Shown: in pieces, positions 33,374 to 44,488 of the stretch | Position numbering within the stretch: the first letter of the stretch is position 1 | Layout: each line of letters starts with the position of its first letter | Source of the DNA: Sabellastarte sp. h YS-2021 | Taxonomy: Eukaryota > Annelida > Polychaeta > Sabellida > Sabellidae | Reading direction: 5' to 3' | DNA: 64,000 bases | NCBI GenBank assembly: GCA_964017235.1 | Contig: OZ024936.1 | Location: 46,241,028-46,305,027 of the forward strand | Translations under genes and position numbers: made by a program | The notes under the pieces: generated by a model | The model's input: only the letters and a program-made list of their open reading frames with translations | What the model was told of the DNA's origin: nothing | The model's database searches: none

Positions 33374-34542
33374 TACTTGTTTGCTCCTGCAATTCTCTGC
33401 TACCCCACTACCAGGCTACGTTCATATTTTTCAAAAATATTTGCAGCACACTTACGTGTCTATGGATGTACGATGGGATGTAAGAGAAGCGTTAGACTCG
33501 TCAGAAAAATCGGGATATTTTTGGCCTCCATTTGTCATTGACAAGTTAATATTATACTTTGAACAAGCAGTGTGACTTTATACAGAAAAAACATATTCAA
33601 ACACATAAGTTCCGACAAAGTCAAACAATTGTTTTATTGTTTTTGCTTGTGTTGGTGTCATTAGTTGCATGATTTTAGATATATAGTTTTGCTGTGTTGA
33701 ATATTTTTTGCAATAAATGCTTCAATCATCAATATTACTCATATTTATCACCACAACAAAGTGCACATACTTTTCAGCAGTCACCAGTTTTTGCCAAACT
33801 CTGCAGGCAAGATTGGGCATATATTTGAAAAAAAAATTTTTCTGTATCCTCTATCAGCATGACATTTACATCTCATGTAACTGAAGACAAATGTGAAAAG
33901 GTATTAAATTTGAACCAAAAAAAAAACCAGAATGTTATAGCCATTTAAAGGAAAAAGATGTTGCTTCTGTTTGTTTAATTACCATGAAAATATAATATAA
34001 TGTAAGCCACACCTTTAAGCTACATACTGTATCCTTGCTCATGAACATCTACACTCTTCCACGACCCGAAATTCACAGGAAGGTTAAAGCAATTTGCTTG
34101 TCATTTCTAGAAAATGTGTGCAAAATATGTTTGTCACAGTCCAAATTTTTTTTTTATCTGAAAAAAGTTTTGTCCCTTTATAAAACAATAAATATCTGAG
34201 ACATGTATTCTATTTTTTTTTTTTTTTTTAAACTTATAAGTTATTAAATGTCATCATTTAACATGAATATCTGAGACATGAATTTTTTGTCTTTTTCTAT
34301 TCAAAACACTGTCATAAGTTATTTAAGGACACCATTTGACATTTATAAAGAGTGCTGGGATTGCCCCCTTTCTCATACCAGATTTTATCTTTATCGTCTC
34401 TAGAAATTACTTGTGAAAATATTGATGACAAGCAAACTTTCTCTTGTAACAAAAGTCCCTGTGATCAGTAGTAAAGATTGGAGCTTTTATTACAGAAAAT
34501 ACATACTGTTATATGTTGTGTCCTGCATTTTTTCCTCTGTAG
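33374..34542. other. Intron sequence, little seen
   Basis: AT-rich, with poly-T at about 34210. ATATCTGAGACATG occurs twice (about 34192 and 34267) as part of a short direct repeat. No exon or transposon ends were found. Confidence 0.45.
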
Positions 34543-34890
34543 TCATATGTCAGAACACCCACACCAAGACGACTCACCCCATTACAAAGATCCCCCACCC
34601 CAAGAAAATCCACGACGCCGGTGCAGAGACAGAGGACCCTCACTCCCATAGACAAAAGCCCTACCCCACAACCACGTCCCGATTCCACTGCACAGAATAC
34701 CAGGCGTAGTCCAACACCTGTAGAGAGAGAACCCACTCCTAAACCACTTACACCTGCCAGTCAAGCTAGAAGCCCCACCCCTCAGCCCAGAACCCCTACT
34801 CCTGCAGAAAGAGTGCCCAGTGGTAGACCAAGGACTAACTCACCCAGAGATAGGTCTCCAACGTCTCAAGTAGATAACAGTAAAGAAAGG
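34543..34890 (+). CDS. IQ-motif gene, Pro-rich (S/T)PTP repeat exon
   Basis: The acceptor is TTTTTTCCTCTGTAG. The frame gives SYVRTPTPRRLTPLQRSPTP and continues with repeated TPTP, SPTP and PTPQPR units to SPTSQVDNSKER. It holds many (S/T)P dipeptides, the minimal site for proline-directed kinases, and PxxP motifs. The donor is uncertain: AGG|GTACTT after 34890 and CAA|GTAGAT after 34869 are both phase 0. A second acceptor-like CAG at 34551-34553 would break phase with exon 26687, so the upstream TAG is preferred. Confidence 0.78.
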
Positions 34891-36235
34891 GTACTTGATT
34901 CCTTGTTATACTTTATCCTCACAAATAGCTTATTAGTTTGTGTGAAGTACAAATCTGTCCTATTAGATAATTAGCTTGAATGGCAGCTACCAATCTCAAA
35001 AGTGGTCAAAGTAGGAAATTGTGGAGAAGCAAATGTGCATTTTACTGTGACCAAAACAAATATGCATACCATGGGACTTGCCAGACAGATTCATACTATA
35101 TTCCACTATTTTGTAGCAGTTATGCTGTTCCTTTTGTAAAGCCGTCTGATTTAATGGTGAAGCTCTTCCACTTTTTTTCGCTTTTATGGGGCTTTATTAT
35201 GGAGGACAGTATATTATAAAAGGAAAGTATTATGCAAATACAACCCTTATCCTTTATGTCACATATTCACAGGCCATAATAGAAGAGTTTACAAATTGCT
35301 AATGCTGATTTTTTTGTCAACATGTAGTACTTCGCATACTGATGAGCTGTTTGTGAAGCAAGTATTTATCGAACAGAAGGATAAATTACAGTAAACTTTG
35401 TACAAAAGTTTTAGATTGTTTGACCATTGGTGTTGTTTTATTATCAATATTGTTATTGCTGATCAATGTGAAACCTGTAAAGTTGTATGTCTAGGTATTA
35501 AAAAAAATAGCTCAACCACCCCCAGGTCTCTTTGCCTACCATGTGTTGTGATTTTAGTACTAGTGTAGTCTTTGGTCAAGGGTTAAGATGCTATGTTGCC
35601 ATTTAGTTTTAATACACTGTCTTGATGTCCTAAGTAGTCGTAGAATGATTGTCTACAGACATCGAATGGTTGGAAGAAATTCACTGTAGTAGCGATGATC
35701 GATCTGGAATCTGTGCCCGTTGATCCACACATTAATGACATTATCACTGAAAATTTCTTAATGTTTAGTTACCTTTCTTTATGTATCTAAATATCCACAG
35801 GTTTTTTAAATATTTTGGGAAATTTCCTTCGTTTATATCTACCGCCATATTTACATGAAGTGAGTGTTTTTGGTAGATTCTAAATGTCAGAACACCGTTA
35901 TTACCTACCGCATCAACATACACTTCATCCCGGAATGTGTTTCATGATATAACCAACAATGGAATCGATAATTGCTCAATCATCACTCGGAAAATTGGAC
36001 GAGTAATTGACCATGCAACTTTGAGGTGATTCCCATCACTTGTCTGAAGAGACACTGCCACATATTCAGTCATTGTTTTGACATTCTGCTCTGAAGTGAT
36101 AGTTGCAAAGATGTTATATTGCTAGTTAGTATATGTTGTATTTAAAGCTTGTGCAATAGGTGGGTACATTTATAGCCCACTTCTGTGACACTTTGGTATA
36201 TTTCGCAATTGTTGATAATGGATTTCAGTGCGCTT
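34891..36235. other. Intron sequence, little seen
   Basis: AT-rich with no recognisable exon, RNA or transposon ends. Short ORFs here lack family features. Confidence 0.45.
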
Positions 36236-36415
36236 TCTTTCCGCTACCTGTGAAACAAGGCTGAAAGGGATTTCAGTCTACTAGCATGACCCGCAAAACA
36301 ATCAGATACACGAGTAGTGCACTGAGGTGGTCACCCATCCAAGTACTAACGTAGCCCATTGCTGCTTAACTTCAGTGATGAGACAGGCACTCATCCCGCT
36401 TCGCCACAATTCATG
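36236..36415 (-). mobile_element. 5S rRNA-derived sequence (SINE3-like or 5S pseudogene)
   Basis: On the minus strand, about 36320-36380 reads GAAGTTAAGCAGC, TGGGC and TTAGTACTTGGATGGGTGAC. These are the A box, intermediate element and C box of the 5S rRNA internal promoter in the right order and spacing. The first part of 5S is not conserved and non-5S sequence follows on the minus strand towards 36236. This fits a 5S-headed SINE (SINE3 class) or a 5S pseudogene rather than a working 5S gene. Confidence 0.75.
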
Positions 36416-36770
36416 AAAGTCTGGAGAAAAAAAAAGAATAAAAATAAAACAAAAAATGTGAACCCTAGAAGCGCAAGCCTCTCACGCTTAAAAAGAGGAA
36501 CTTGTCATCCTGTAGGGACAGCATTTTGGTGAAAGTATTGCGTTAATATAGCCATTAGGATGTATAACACACCTGAAGATGTACTTGAGGCATCCTCTGT
36601 TTGTCTCTCATGGCTAACTAGGGAAATGGAAAACATCTGAACTTCTACACATGTGCCCTGTTCAATGAATTGTCTCTCCTTCATTTGAGACTGTTGGTTT
36701 TGTCTTGGTGATGAAGCTCTTACTTTTAGATGGTTTGACAGATAGTTATTGTCTGTGTGTTTACTCATAG

Positions 36771-36866
36771 GAGGAGGCAGCCACAAAGATACAGGCAGGT
36801 TACAAGGGCTACAAGACCAGACAGTGGATGGCCAAACGTAAAGAAGAGAGGGAGAAGAGAGAACAG
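36771..36866 (+). CDS. IQ-motif gene, exon with IQ motif 1
   Basis: The acceptor is TTTACTCATAG and the donor CAG|GTAAGC. It has 32 codons, phase 0/0. It encodes EEAATKIQAGYKGYKTRQW followed by a Lys/Glu/Arg helix. IQAGYKGYKTR matches the IQ consensus IQxxx(R/K)Gxxx(R/K), a helix that binds calmodulin, often in its Ca-free form. One motif per exon suggests the IQ units multiplied by exon duplication. Confidence 0.88.
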
Positions 36867-37840
36867 GTAAGCACCCGCAAGCCGTTTACATGGAAACACT
36901 CCCATTATAACTGTACCAATTGAATTGCAAGCAAGCCACACCCACAAGCCGCACCCACTTACATCAATGTCTACACTTAGGCTTATCTGTAATATAAATA
37001 CACCGTCTTTCCTTTATTGGTCCCAGTGATTAATTTAATATGACGTGGTGTCACATCTTTCTTTCTAATCCAAAAGGAGCTTTACAGTGTATTGGTTTTC
37101 ATAAAATCAGTGTAATATTATCTGTGCCTGTAAACATTAAACCATCAGTGTTTTAGATGTCCTGTAATTAGGGAACTATCTTGTGATTCATGCACATTTT
37201 ATTCGCAGAGACATTGGATTAAGGTAGATTTTTTGCCTTATGAAAATATTAATGAATAGGGTGCATACTTTGATCTTGGGTGTAATTACAGAGACATTAC
37301 TTGAATAAGAGAGAGAGAAAATAAGGAAATACTGTACAAAATATCAAAGGGGAAAATTGAAATAACTTTGAGCAAATGGCCTTTAATTTACCTAATGTGA
37401 TATGTCTTCAGGCAATGAAAATACAGAGTAATTGATTTGTAACTAGAGGTTACACTAGCTTTCTTTCAGAAAGAAAATAAGAAAAGATAAATAGCCATGG
37501 TTTTCTTCCTTGGTCTCTGTATAAATAAAAAGTTATATTATTGCTGTAAGATGTACAAACACTGTATGTAATTTACTAGAAAACTTTGTAGGTTCACCAG
37601 ATCTGCAACACTACAATTTTAAATTTTGCTGGGGCATAGCAGAAGTTGCCAGTCTGTTTTTCAGTGTATGTTAAATTGAGTTTCAAATTTTGTTTTAAAA
37701 TTGATCAAGGGGGCAAGTACAAAAGACTAAATGGTTTTATGCTATTTTCTATAATGATAGCAATGCCTGTTGTGGTTGCCCTTGTCCTGAAATAATTTGG
37801 GTAATTAAAGGAAAAAAATATGAACAGTTTTTACATGTAG
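36867..37840. other. Intron sequence, little seen
   Basis: AT-rich intron between exon 36771 and the 146-bp family element. Nothing further is recognised. Confidence 0.45.
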
Positions 37841-38721
37841 TTTCACCCATGGTGTCCGGATGAGCGGGCCGGCAGCGGAGAAAGTTTGTCTGGGTTGTAT
37901 CTCAGGAACTGTAAGGTGTAGGAAGTTGATACTTGGTAGGGGCCCTAGTAGGGAAGTGTAGGTGTGCAAAGTCATAGTGTAACCTTGATTTGACCTTGCT
38001 GTAGTGACCTTGAGCTTGAAAATCTTGTCCAGACTATATCTTGGAAACTGTAAGGCGCAGGAAGTTTATACTTACTAGGACATTGGTTAGTCAGTGTACA
38101 ACATCATAGTGGGACCTTGATTTGATCTTTGACCTTGCTGTAGTGACCTTTAGTTTGAAAATCTTTTCCAGACTATATTTCAGAGTATGTAAGGTTTAGG
38201 ACGTTGATACTTGGTATGGACATCAGTTAGGGGGTGTAGGTGCGCACCATGATGGTATGACCTTGATTTGACGTTTGGCCTTCTTGGATGGGTCATATGT
38301 TGGGCAGTGTAGGTATGCATCATCATGGTATGACCTTTATCCTTGTCTCTGCCAAAGTGAGTTCACCTGCTATATTTGAGACATCTTTTTCTTGTCACAA
38401 AATTATATGGATTGCTGTAACCAATTATTATACATAGACTGTTACTTAATTGTGCTCCATTTCCATTGACAGCTATACTTAAGTCAATAAATTTTACAGC
38501 TACATATTTTCAAATTATTTTTTTAGTTTGCTGATTGATGCTGTCATCTTGCTATTGAATTGCCATGTTTTAATACTTTATCTAAGCATAGATTTTCTCT
38601 CTCTTGAACATTATTTGGACCTTTATATAACTGGCACTTTTTGCTCTGAAAATCTTCTGATCTTTTTGTGTTTCACTTCTATATCTCATGGTGTCAAAAA
38701 CTGTTTCCCCGGGCTGTGGGG
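37841..38721 (+). mobile_element. Tandem-repeat foldback element, family CCCCACAGCC, 5'-truncated copy
   Basis: It begins at TTTCACCCATGGTGTCCGGA without the hairpin head, has about two full diverged 146-bp units and a partial one, and the unique tail ending GGCTGTGGGG (38712-38721). It is more diverged than the copies at 16.7-19.6 kb. Confidence 0.75.
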
Positions 38722-38839
38722 TATGGGCCAATCCTATTTCCTTAAGTTAAAGGACATTCAGACCTGTAACTCTAGAATGATACTGAGAGAATATTAACCA
38801 GATTAGGACCGGGGGAAGATCTTTATTTTGTACAGACTG

Positions 38840-39771
38840 TGTACTGTTACGGTCACGGGGCAAGCACGGTAGCAATTACCAGTTGCTTTTAAGTTGCAAC
38901 AGGAAAAGACAAAAAGTTTAACTTAACAAATTTATTTAACAATTAAAAATAATGATTACAGTCAACTGGTATGCTCTCAATATTACATACAATGATACAA
39001 TAATGAAACCTATCTGACCTGACCACTGTGACTGACAGTTATGTTTATCCACTATATCCAGCAATCTGTTCTGTGATCTGTCCTGTGATCTGTCCAATAT
39101 CCACTAACACACAGATATCTATATCCTGTGATCTATTCAATGTTCGATAACACAAGATGTCCTTATCCTGTTATCCTCTTGATATCCAATCACACAAAAT
39201 GTCTGTATAGAGATATTCAGAGAGTTTGCACAACTGTACTGTCTGCGCTAAGATACAGACAATGACCAAAATGCAGTAAATCCACTCTCTGATAGAATCA
39301 TACAATGTATATAATAAGTATTCTCCAAAGTACAGCAAATCTATCCAGACACTGTAGAAAGTTCACTCCAGCAAAGGTTCACAACAACACAAGCAGTTTA
39401 TATCCACTTGAATGTTAATCCTAAGACACAATAGCCTTCCTTATAGCCAGCGAATACTAAGTTCACTTGTGGTCAGATATATAGTCCTTATATATACTTA
39501 TAGAAATTCTAGAATCTTACAGAACATAACAGCTGTCACCAGAGGCAGTGAGGAAGTTCTAGAACCTACAGGTAGCTTATAGGGTTTCCCCAAATCTATT
39601 AATAGCATCACTGGGGTTAGCCTAGAGGGATTCCCCCCAGTCAATAAATAGATCAATAAACATCAGTAACACGTAACACATAATCAATAACTCCTTTACT
39701 TTAAATGTCAATACATACATGTAAAGCTTAGATTAAATAATGCACACAGTGCCCATATATGTAACAGTACA
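38840..39771. mobile_element. 0.93-kb element with short inverted ends (MITE or solo LTR)
   Basis: It starts TGTACTGTTACGGTCACGG and ends GGGCCATATATG-like sequence then GTAACAGTACA, an 11-bp inverted match (TGTACTGTTAC). TG...CA ends would also suit a solo LTR. Internally there are CTGTGATCTGTCC and TATCCTGTGATCTAT direct repeats. It has no ORF and no clear target duplication. Confidence 0.5.
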
Positions 39772-39794
39772 AACAAGGAACCTTCATTTATCTT

Positions 39795-40020
39795 AGAGTA
39801 AGAAATGTAAAATTTGCCACATATGTGAAATGTGCCACATGTGGAAACACTTATCAAATAATGAATTGAGGTGAGATTTGTTTTATGTATAGTAAATTAA
39901 GGTTTTTGAACTGAAAAATACCAAGTTTAAGACAAAAAATCTTTTTTTCATAAAAATGTTAATTAAGGTTTTTATATTTGGCAAAATTTAGATTTCTGTC
40001 GAATTTTAGATTCCTTACTG
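39795..40020 (-). mobile_element. MITE family 1, copy E (diverged)
   Basis: It begins AGAGTAAGAAATGTAAAATT and ends TTTTAGATTCCTTACTG. It keeps the doubled GCCACAT-type motifs but has more changes and short deletions than copies B and D, so it is an older copy in the reverse orientation. Confidence 0.78.
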
Positions 40021-40218
40021 TACATATTTTCCATGAAATGTAAACCCGTTTGCACCAAACTGATGCCATCCATTACACTCAGGTATGAGCCTTCATTAAA
40101 CTGAAAGAAAACAATGAAAAACAAATTTTTAATTTGTTCCATAATCATCAAAGTTCTAATCATTTTAGCTGGTCATGCAGCCCTGTTGTATGCCTACCAA
40201 TCTGGAGAATTCTTCAAG

Positions 40219-40245
40219 ATTTTTTTTTTTTTTTTTTTTTTTTTT
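40219..40245 (+). repeat. Poly-T tract
   Basis: A run of about 27 T in the intron between exons 36771 and 40677. A (CA)n run follows at about 40627-40641, and another poly-T at about 40659-40672 forms the polypyrimidine tract of the acceptor at 40676. Confidence 0.8.
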
Positions 40246-40676
40246 GGTTTTTGTTTTTTAACAGACAGGGTTCCTACAGAACAGGTCTATCCTATGTGAA
40301 TTTCAGGGTTTTTTTTTTTAAATATTTCTGTCATTTGATTAAAAGTGATACCTGTGTGGAATGCTGGGAGGCCTGGACACAAGAAAATTAATAACATGCT
40401 AAACATTGAGAAGTGTGACAAATTATAATATGGTAGTTGTATCTGACAAATATAGTAATTATAATGAATATTTTGTCCTGGAAAAGTCACATTCTAATTC
40501 TTATGAGAACTCCATTGAGGCATTTCTGTACTAATCAAGTGTTGATTCTAGAGCATGTGTTATGTGATATGGGTTTTTCAGACCCAGCATTGTTTTTTTC
40601 ACACATCTGGAAGAACTGCCCCTCTACACACACACACACATTTTACATTTACTATTATTTTTTTTTTTTTTTCCAG

Positions 40677-40751
40677 GAGGAACAAGCTCAGGAAGCAGCT
40701 GCTGCAGCTGCCGCAGAAGACAGAGAGAAGAAAGAGAGCGAGGAGAAACAG
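40677..40751 (+). CDS. IQ-motif gene, Ala/Glu linker exon
   Basis: A long poly-T tract and TTCCAG precede the exon, and the donor is CAG|GTATGA. It has 25 codons, phase 0/0, reading EEQAQEAAAAAAAEDREK then KESEEKQ. It is strongly helix-forming and acidic, a spacer between IQ 1 and IQ 2. Its symmetric phase makes it skippable. Confidence 0.78.
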
Positions 40752-41163
40752 GTATGAGTGAAGAAATAGAACAGGATATGCACTCCATAACTTGAGTGTG
40801 GTAAATGAAAAAATAAGAAGTGATACATGCGATAACATTTAGTCATGACAGGAGACAAAAAAAAAACTTAGAAGGGTGCCCCTAGTGAGCTGCAGGAAAT
40901 AATATTGTAAAAGATGCTTTATATATTGATCATAATAATATACTTAAGGAGGCTATGCCAGTCAGAATTGAAATATTGCTATTCAATCATTTCCCTAATT
41001 TACAACCAGTTTCATGCTGGAAAACCTGTTTGTTTCAATAAGTAAAGTAGAGAAATAAAAGTAAGTATTCTACTACAAAAGAACAACAGGAAAAAAAACA
41101 ACAATAATTTGATCCAGTATAACAATATGACCTTAAATCATAACCTAGATTTTGTAACCTTAG

Positions 41164-41523
41164 GCCAGGGAACATGAGGCTGCCACTAAAATTCAGGCTA
41201 ATTATAAAGGCTACAAAGTCAGACAAGAGTTAAAGGAGAAAAAGTCTCAGAAAATGGCTGAGACAAAACAACAAGATAAAATGTCTCAGAAAGAGGTAAC
41301 ACCTCGAACGGAACAAGAGCAAACGTCTCAGACTGAGCCAAAAGAATCATATCCATTGGAGCAAATGTCTCAGACTGAAGAAGAGAAACCATCTCACACT
41401 GCCGAACAAGAGACTGAAACAGAGAAAATGCCTGAGACTGAACGAGAGAAAACCACTCAAACAGGGCAGACAACTCAAACTGAACCAGAGCAAATGTCTC
41501 AGACTGGAGAAGAACCAAAGGAG
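41164..41523 (+). CDS. IQ-motif gene, exon with IQ motif 2 and SQTE repeats
   Basis: The acceptor is TTGTAACCTTAG and the donor GAG|GTAGTA. It has 120 codons, phase 0/0. The first part, AREHEAATKIQANYKGYKVR, is an IQ motif. The rest is a hydrophilic repeat region with variants of (M/T)SQTE and TTQTG, recurring every 12 to 25 residues. An internal donor-like GAG|GTAACA after 41295 is also phase 0 and would drop most of the repeat region. No similar domain is recognised for the repeat part, which is probably disordered. Confidence 0.86.
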
Positions 41524-41690
41524 GTAGTAACGAGTTTGTGGAGAACTGAATGTGGTTTTGATTTGATTTGCTGGTTGAAGTGTCACTATCTCTGAATAAT
41601 AATAATTATTGTAACAACTCAGTGTTTGCATTAGGGTTGTGATAAGTTGTTACCTCACTGTAAAAATCTGGCATCCCTTAACAAAAATGG

Positions 41691-41925
41691 GGGGGACATG
41701 GTGGCGCAGTGGTAACACGCTTGCCTCCCAACTCTGAGGTCGGTGGGTCAAATCATGAACCCTATGTGGGAAAGATGGTAGTTTCTTACCGATGTACAGA
41801 CAGTTTACAGTACAGAACCTTAATCAACTGTATGTACTGGTTTCCTGTGCACATAAAACTACCCATTGTGATATTACCTATACAGTGTTGAAAGCGATGT
41901 TAAAACCCAAACATACAGAACAATA
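41691..41925 (+). mobile_element. tRNA-headed SINE with GCGAYGTTAAA tail
   Basis: The A box TGGCGCAGTGGTAACACG and B-box region GGTCGGTGGGTCAAATC are well preserved. The tail has GTTGAAAGCGATGTTAAAAC. It is the same family as 15857 with a better preserved head. Confidence 0.82.
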
Positions 41926-42137
41926 ATAGGATGTTGTACATGTATTGTACATGTATGCTCAGTGCAGTATCTACTTGTACTATAGGACTCAAAGTACTAT
42001 TTGACCCATCCTAACTACACAAGTACAGCTTAATCTCTCGAATGACTGACAGTCCCCTAACTGAAAGACAGAGGCTAAGGGATGATTATATTACATTGTC
42101 CCTGATGATTTTCATCCTGCCACTGGGAATAGGATCC

Positions 42138-42262
42138 AACGACAGAAGACCGCCATTTTATGTGGTCAGGTGAACCGCTCTGTCTCTTCATGTAAGTGGG
42201 ATCAATCCCAGGTCTTCTCTGTTCCTAGATAAGTGTGTTACCCACTAGGCCACAGTAGCAGA
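42138..42262 (-). mobile_element. tRNA-headed SINE fragment, minus strand
   Basis: On the minus strand TGGCCTAGTGGGTAACACA (A box) and GGGATTGATCCCAC (B box) are about 35 bp apart. It is a tRNA-derived head with an unrelated tail. The cloverleaf is not complete, so a functional tRNA gene is unlikely. Confidence 0.62.
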
Positions 42263-44384
42263 TGGCACGGTAAATTTGGATATTCCTGTACATTGGAAAC
42301 CATTCTGAAAGTGGATGGAGAACCTAATACCCTCTGAAACAGCAAGTAAAAATTAACACTGGAGATTTACAGTCAATTTAGAACAAAATTGGAATGAACA
42401 CAATCACTGATAAAATTATCTGGGCGATAATTGATCAAAAGTCCGAGGAAAATGTCACATGAAAGTGCAGAGATCAGTGTTAGAGCATTTTACAGTTAAA
42501 GTAAAAAAGAAGTTCAGTTTGGTTAGAAATGATTATGCAGAAATAATGTTCAAATCTTGAAACACAGAATTTCTGTAGATTTTCCTTCTTTTTAGGTAGG
42601 TAAAAAGGATGACCAAAATGGTGAATTTTCTTTGCTTAATCCACCATCAAATTTCAGCTAATAACCTTCTCAAAAAAAACAAGTTTTGAACTAGATTCAT
42701 CCATATTGGTATTTCCTTTATTAAGTCCCCCCATTCAAACTTCAGCAAAGTAACTTGACAAAAGTTCTGTACCAATTTTTATCCATATTTGAATTTGTTA
42801 AGTTTATATTTAAAATTCAACCTATTACCTTGCAAAATTTATTAACTATATCCATCCATATTTGAAATTTCTTTAATATTTAGCTAATAGCTTCCTCAAA
42901 GTTATGAACTAGATCCATCCATAATTGAATCCCAAGTCGTCTTCACACTTCAGCTAATAAACTTGCAGCAAAAGTTGTGAACTAGATCTATTTATATTTG
43001 TTTTCAATACCAAAAACACTCTCATCAAGGAAATAAAGCAGGGTGAGGAGCCAATGAGAGATTTCTTTCATGTTTAATGTCAGCATCTGGATTTGTTAAC
43101 AATAAATACATCCCTTGTGTTAAAACAAAAACTATTGCACTTGGATTTTTAAGAAAGCTCTCAATGATTTGTGAATGATAGTGTCATTATATGCATTCTC
43201 AGATTACAAAGGCCTGCCCTCTGGTTGTTTTATTAAAAATGTTGATTCATTGCTGTGTACTAATATTAGTGTGCTTATAGCAGTTTGTTGACAAAAGTTT
43301 GTTTGTTGACTAAGTTCACTCTTCATGATGAACATTGATGGCTTGGAGCAGTACTGCAATCTGAAATGACTGAAAAGAATATTTGAATGAATGTCATCCA
43401 GCATTGCAGGATTTTTTCATTCAAAAAGAAAATTACAAAAAATGAAAAAAAAAAAACAAAAAAAAACCCCACCAACATTCAATTTGGCACATGTTATAAC
43501 ACTATCATGTTGCTGTGTTTTTCTTTTTAACTTACTTTTACTGTGTATTTTTAAACATAAAAATTTTTACACAAATGATAGGTTTAATAGGTCTGAGATT
43601 TAGTGTGCTATTGTGAAGGGAAATGTTGCTAGTAATTGAAGTTAAAGTTGTAACTAATCTTCTTCGAGGTGAGCACAAGGAATTAAAACAGTTTGCCAAA
43701 AAGTCAATAAAATAAGGCAGGACTTTAGCAACATTTTGAAAAGCTTGGAGCTAAAATAGGTTTAACTTTGACACATGTGCTTCCTGATTTTTGTCAAAAA
43801 CATTTTAAATAATCATTTTAATGTTGTAAAATGGATTTCAATGAAGCATTTTTATTGTCAAGAGAATGATTTTCTTTTTCAAAAAAGTAATTCACAAGGG
43901 CAGGTTAACTTATTCAACTAATCCAACATTTCAGTTTCATCAAGCAGAGACATATTGATTAAATTATATATTGTGTAAAAAGCTTCATACAATGTTTAAA
44001 AGTAATTTTTACAACATTTTGTAAAATAGGCTTCAAGAAAGTACATTTTCATCAAAGAATAGCAATTGATCTGGTCGAAAAAAAAAAAAAGAAAAATTTG
44101 TAAAATTAAGTTCATGCAATATTTGGCCATATATGTTTCAAAATCTGAATCTTGTCACATCCGATATGTTAAAAGTGATTTATTTTCAATTAAAGGATTA
44201 AACTAAGAATTATTTTTGTTTTAGTCTAACCAAGAGAAATTAATTGATTTCTCCAGTTATATGTTTGTAAAATACATTGCTTTAAAAATGCTACCTGTGT
44301 TTTGTATTATACGTTATTCAATTGTATAGTTTTTAAAATAAGTTTCATTCAAGATTTCACAATGTGTTTATTTGAAACCTGCAG
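42263..44384. other. Intron sequence, little seen
   Basis: AT-rich. Loosely repeated phrases (GATCCATCCATATTTG, TTCAGCTAATAA) recur between about 42640 and 42990, suggesting an old degenerate tandem repeat. No exon was recognised. Confidence 0.45.
42640..42995 (+). repeat. Old degenerate tandem repeat
   Basis: Units of about 80 bases share variants of AACTAGATCCATCCATATTT, followed by TTCAGCTAATAACCTT. About four copies are seen, strongly diverged. Confidence 0.5.
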
Positions 44385-44447
44385 GATAATGAGGCAGAAC
44401 AGAAGGTAGAGGAAAGTGCAGAACAGGCAGCAGAGGATGATGAACAG
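44385..44447 (+). CDS. IQ-motif gene, short acidic linker exon
   Basis: The acceptor is GAAACCTGCAG and the donor CAG|GTGAGT. It has 21 codons, phase 0/0: DNEAEQKVEESAEQAAEDDE and a final Gln. It is an acidic spacer before IQ 3. The LINE insertion starts only 41 bp after this donor, leaving the splice site intact. Confidence 0.78.
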
Positions 44448-44488
44448 GTGAGTAAAGAATATGTCCATCAAACCTATTTACTATAATA

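Noticed and set aside
36320-36410. Functional 5S rRNA gene
   Set aside because: Only the internal promoter two-thirds matches. The 5' third and the 3' terminator context do not.
41691-41770. Functional tRNA gene
   Set aside because: A and B boxes are present but the acceptor and anticodon stems cannot be formed convincingly, and the segment continues into a shared SINE tail.
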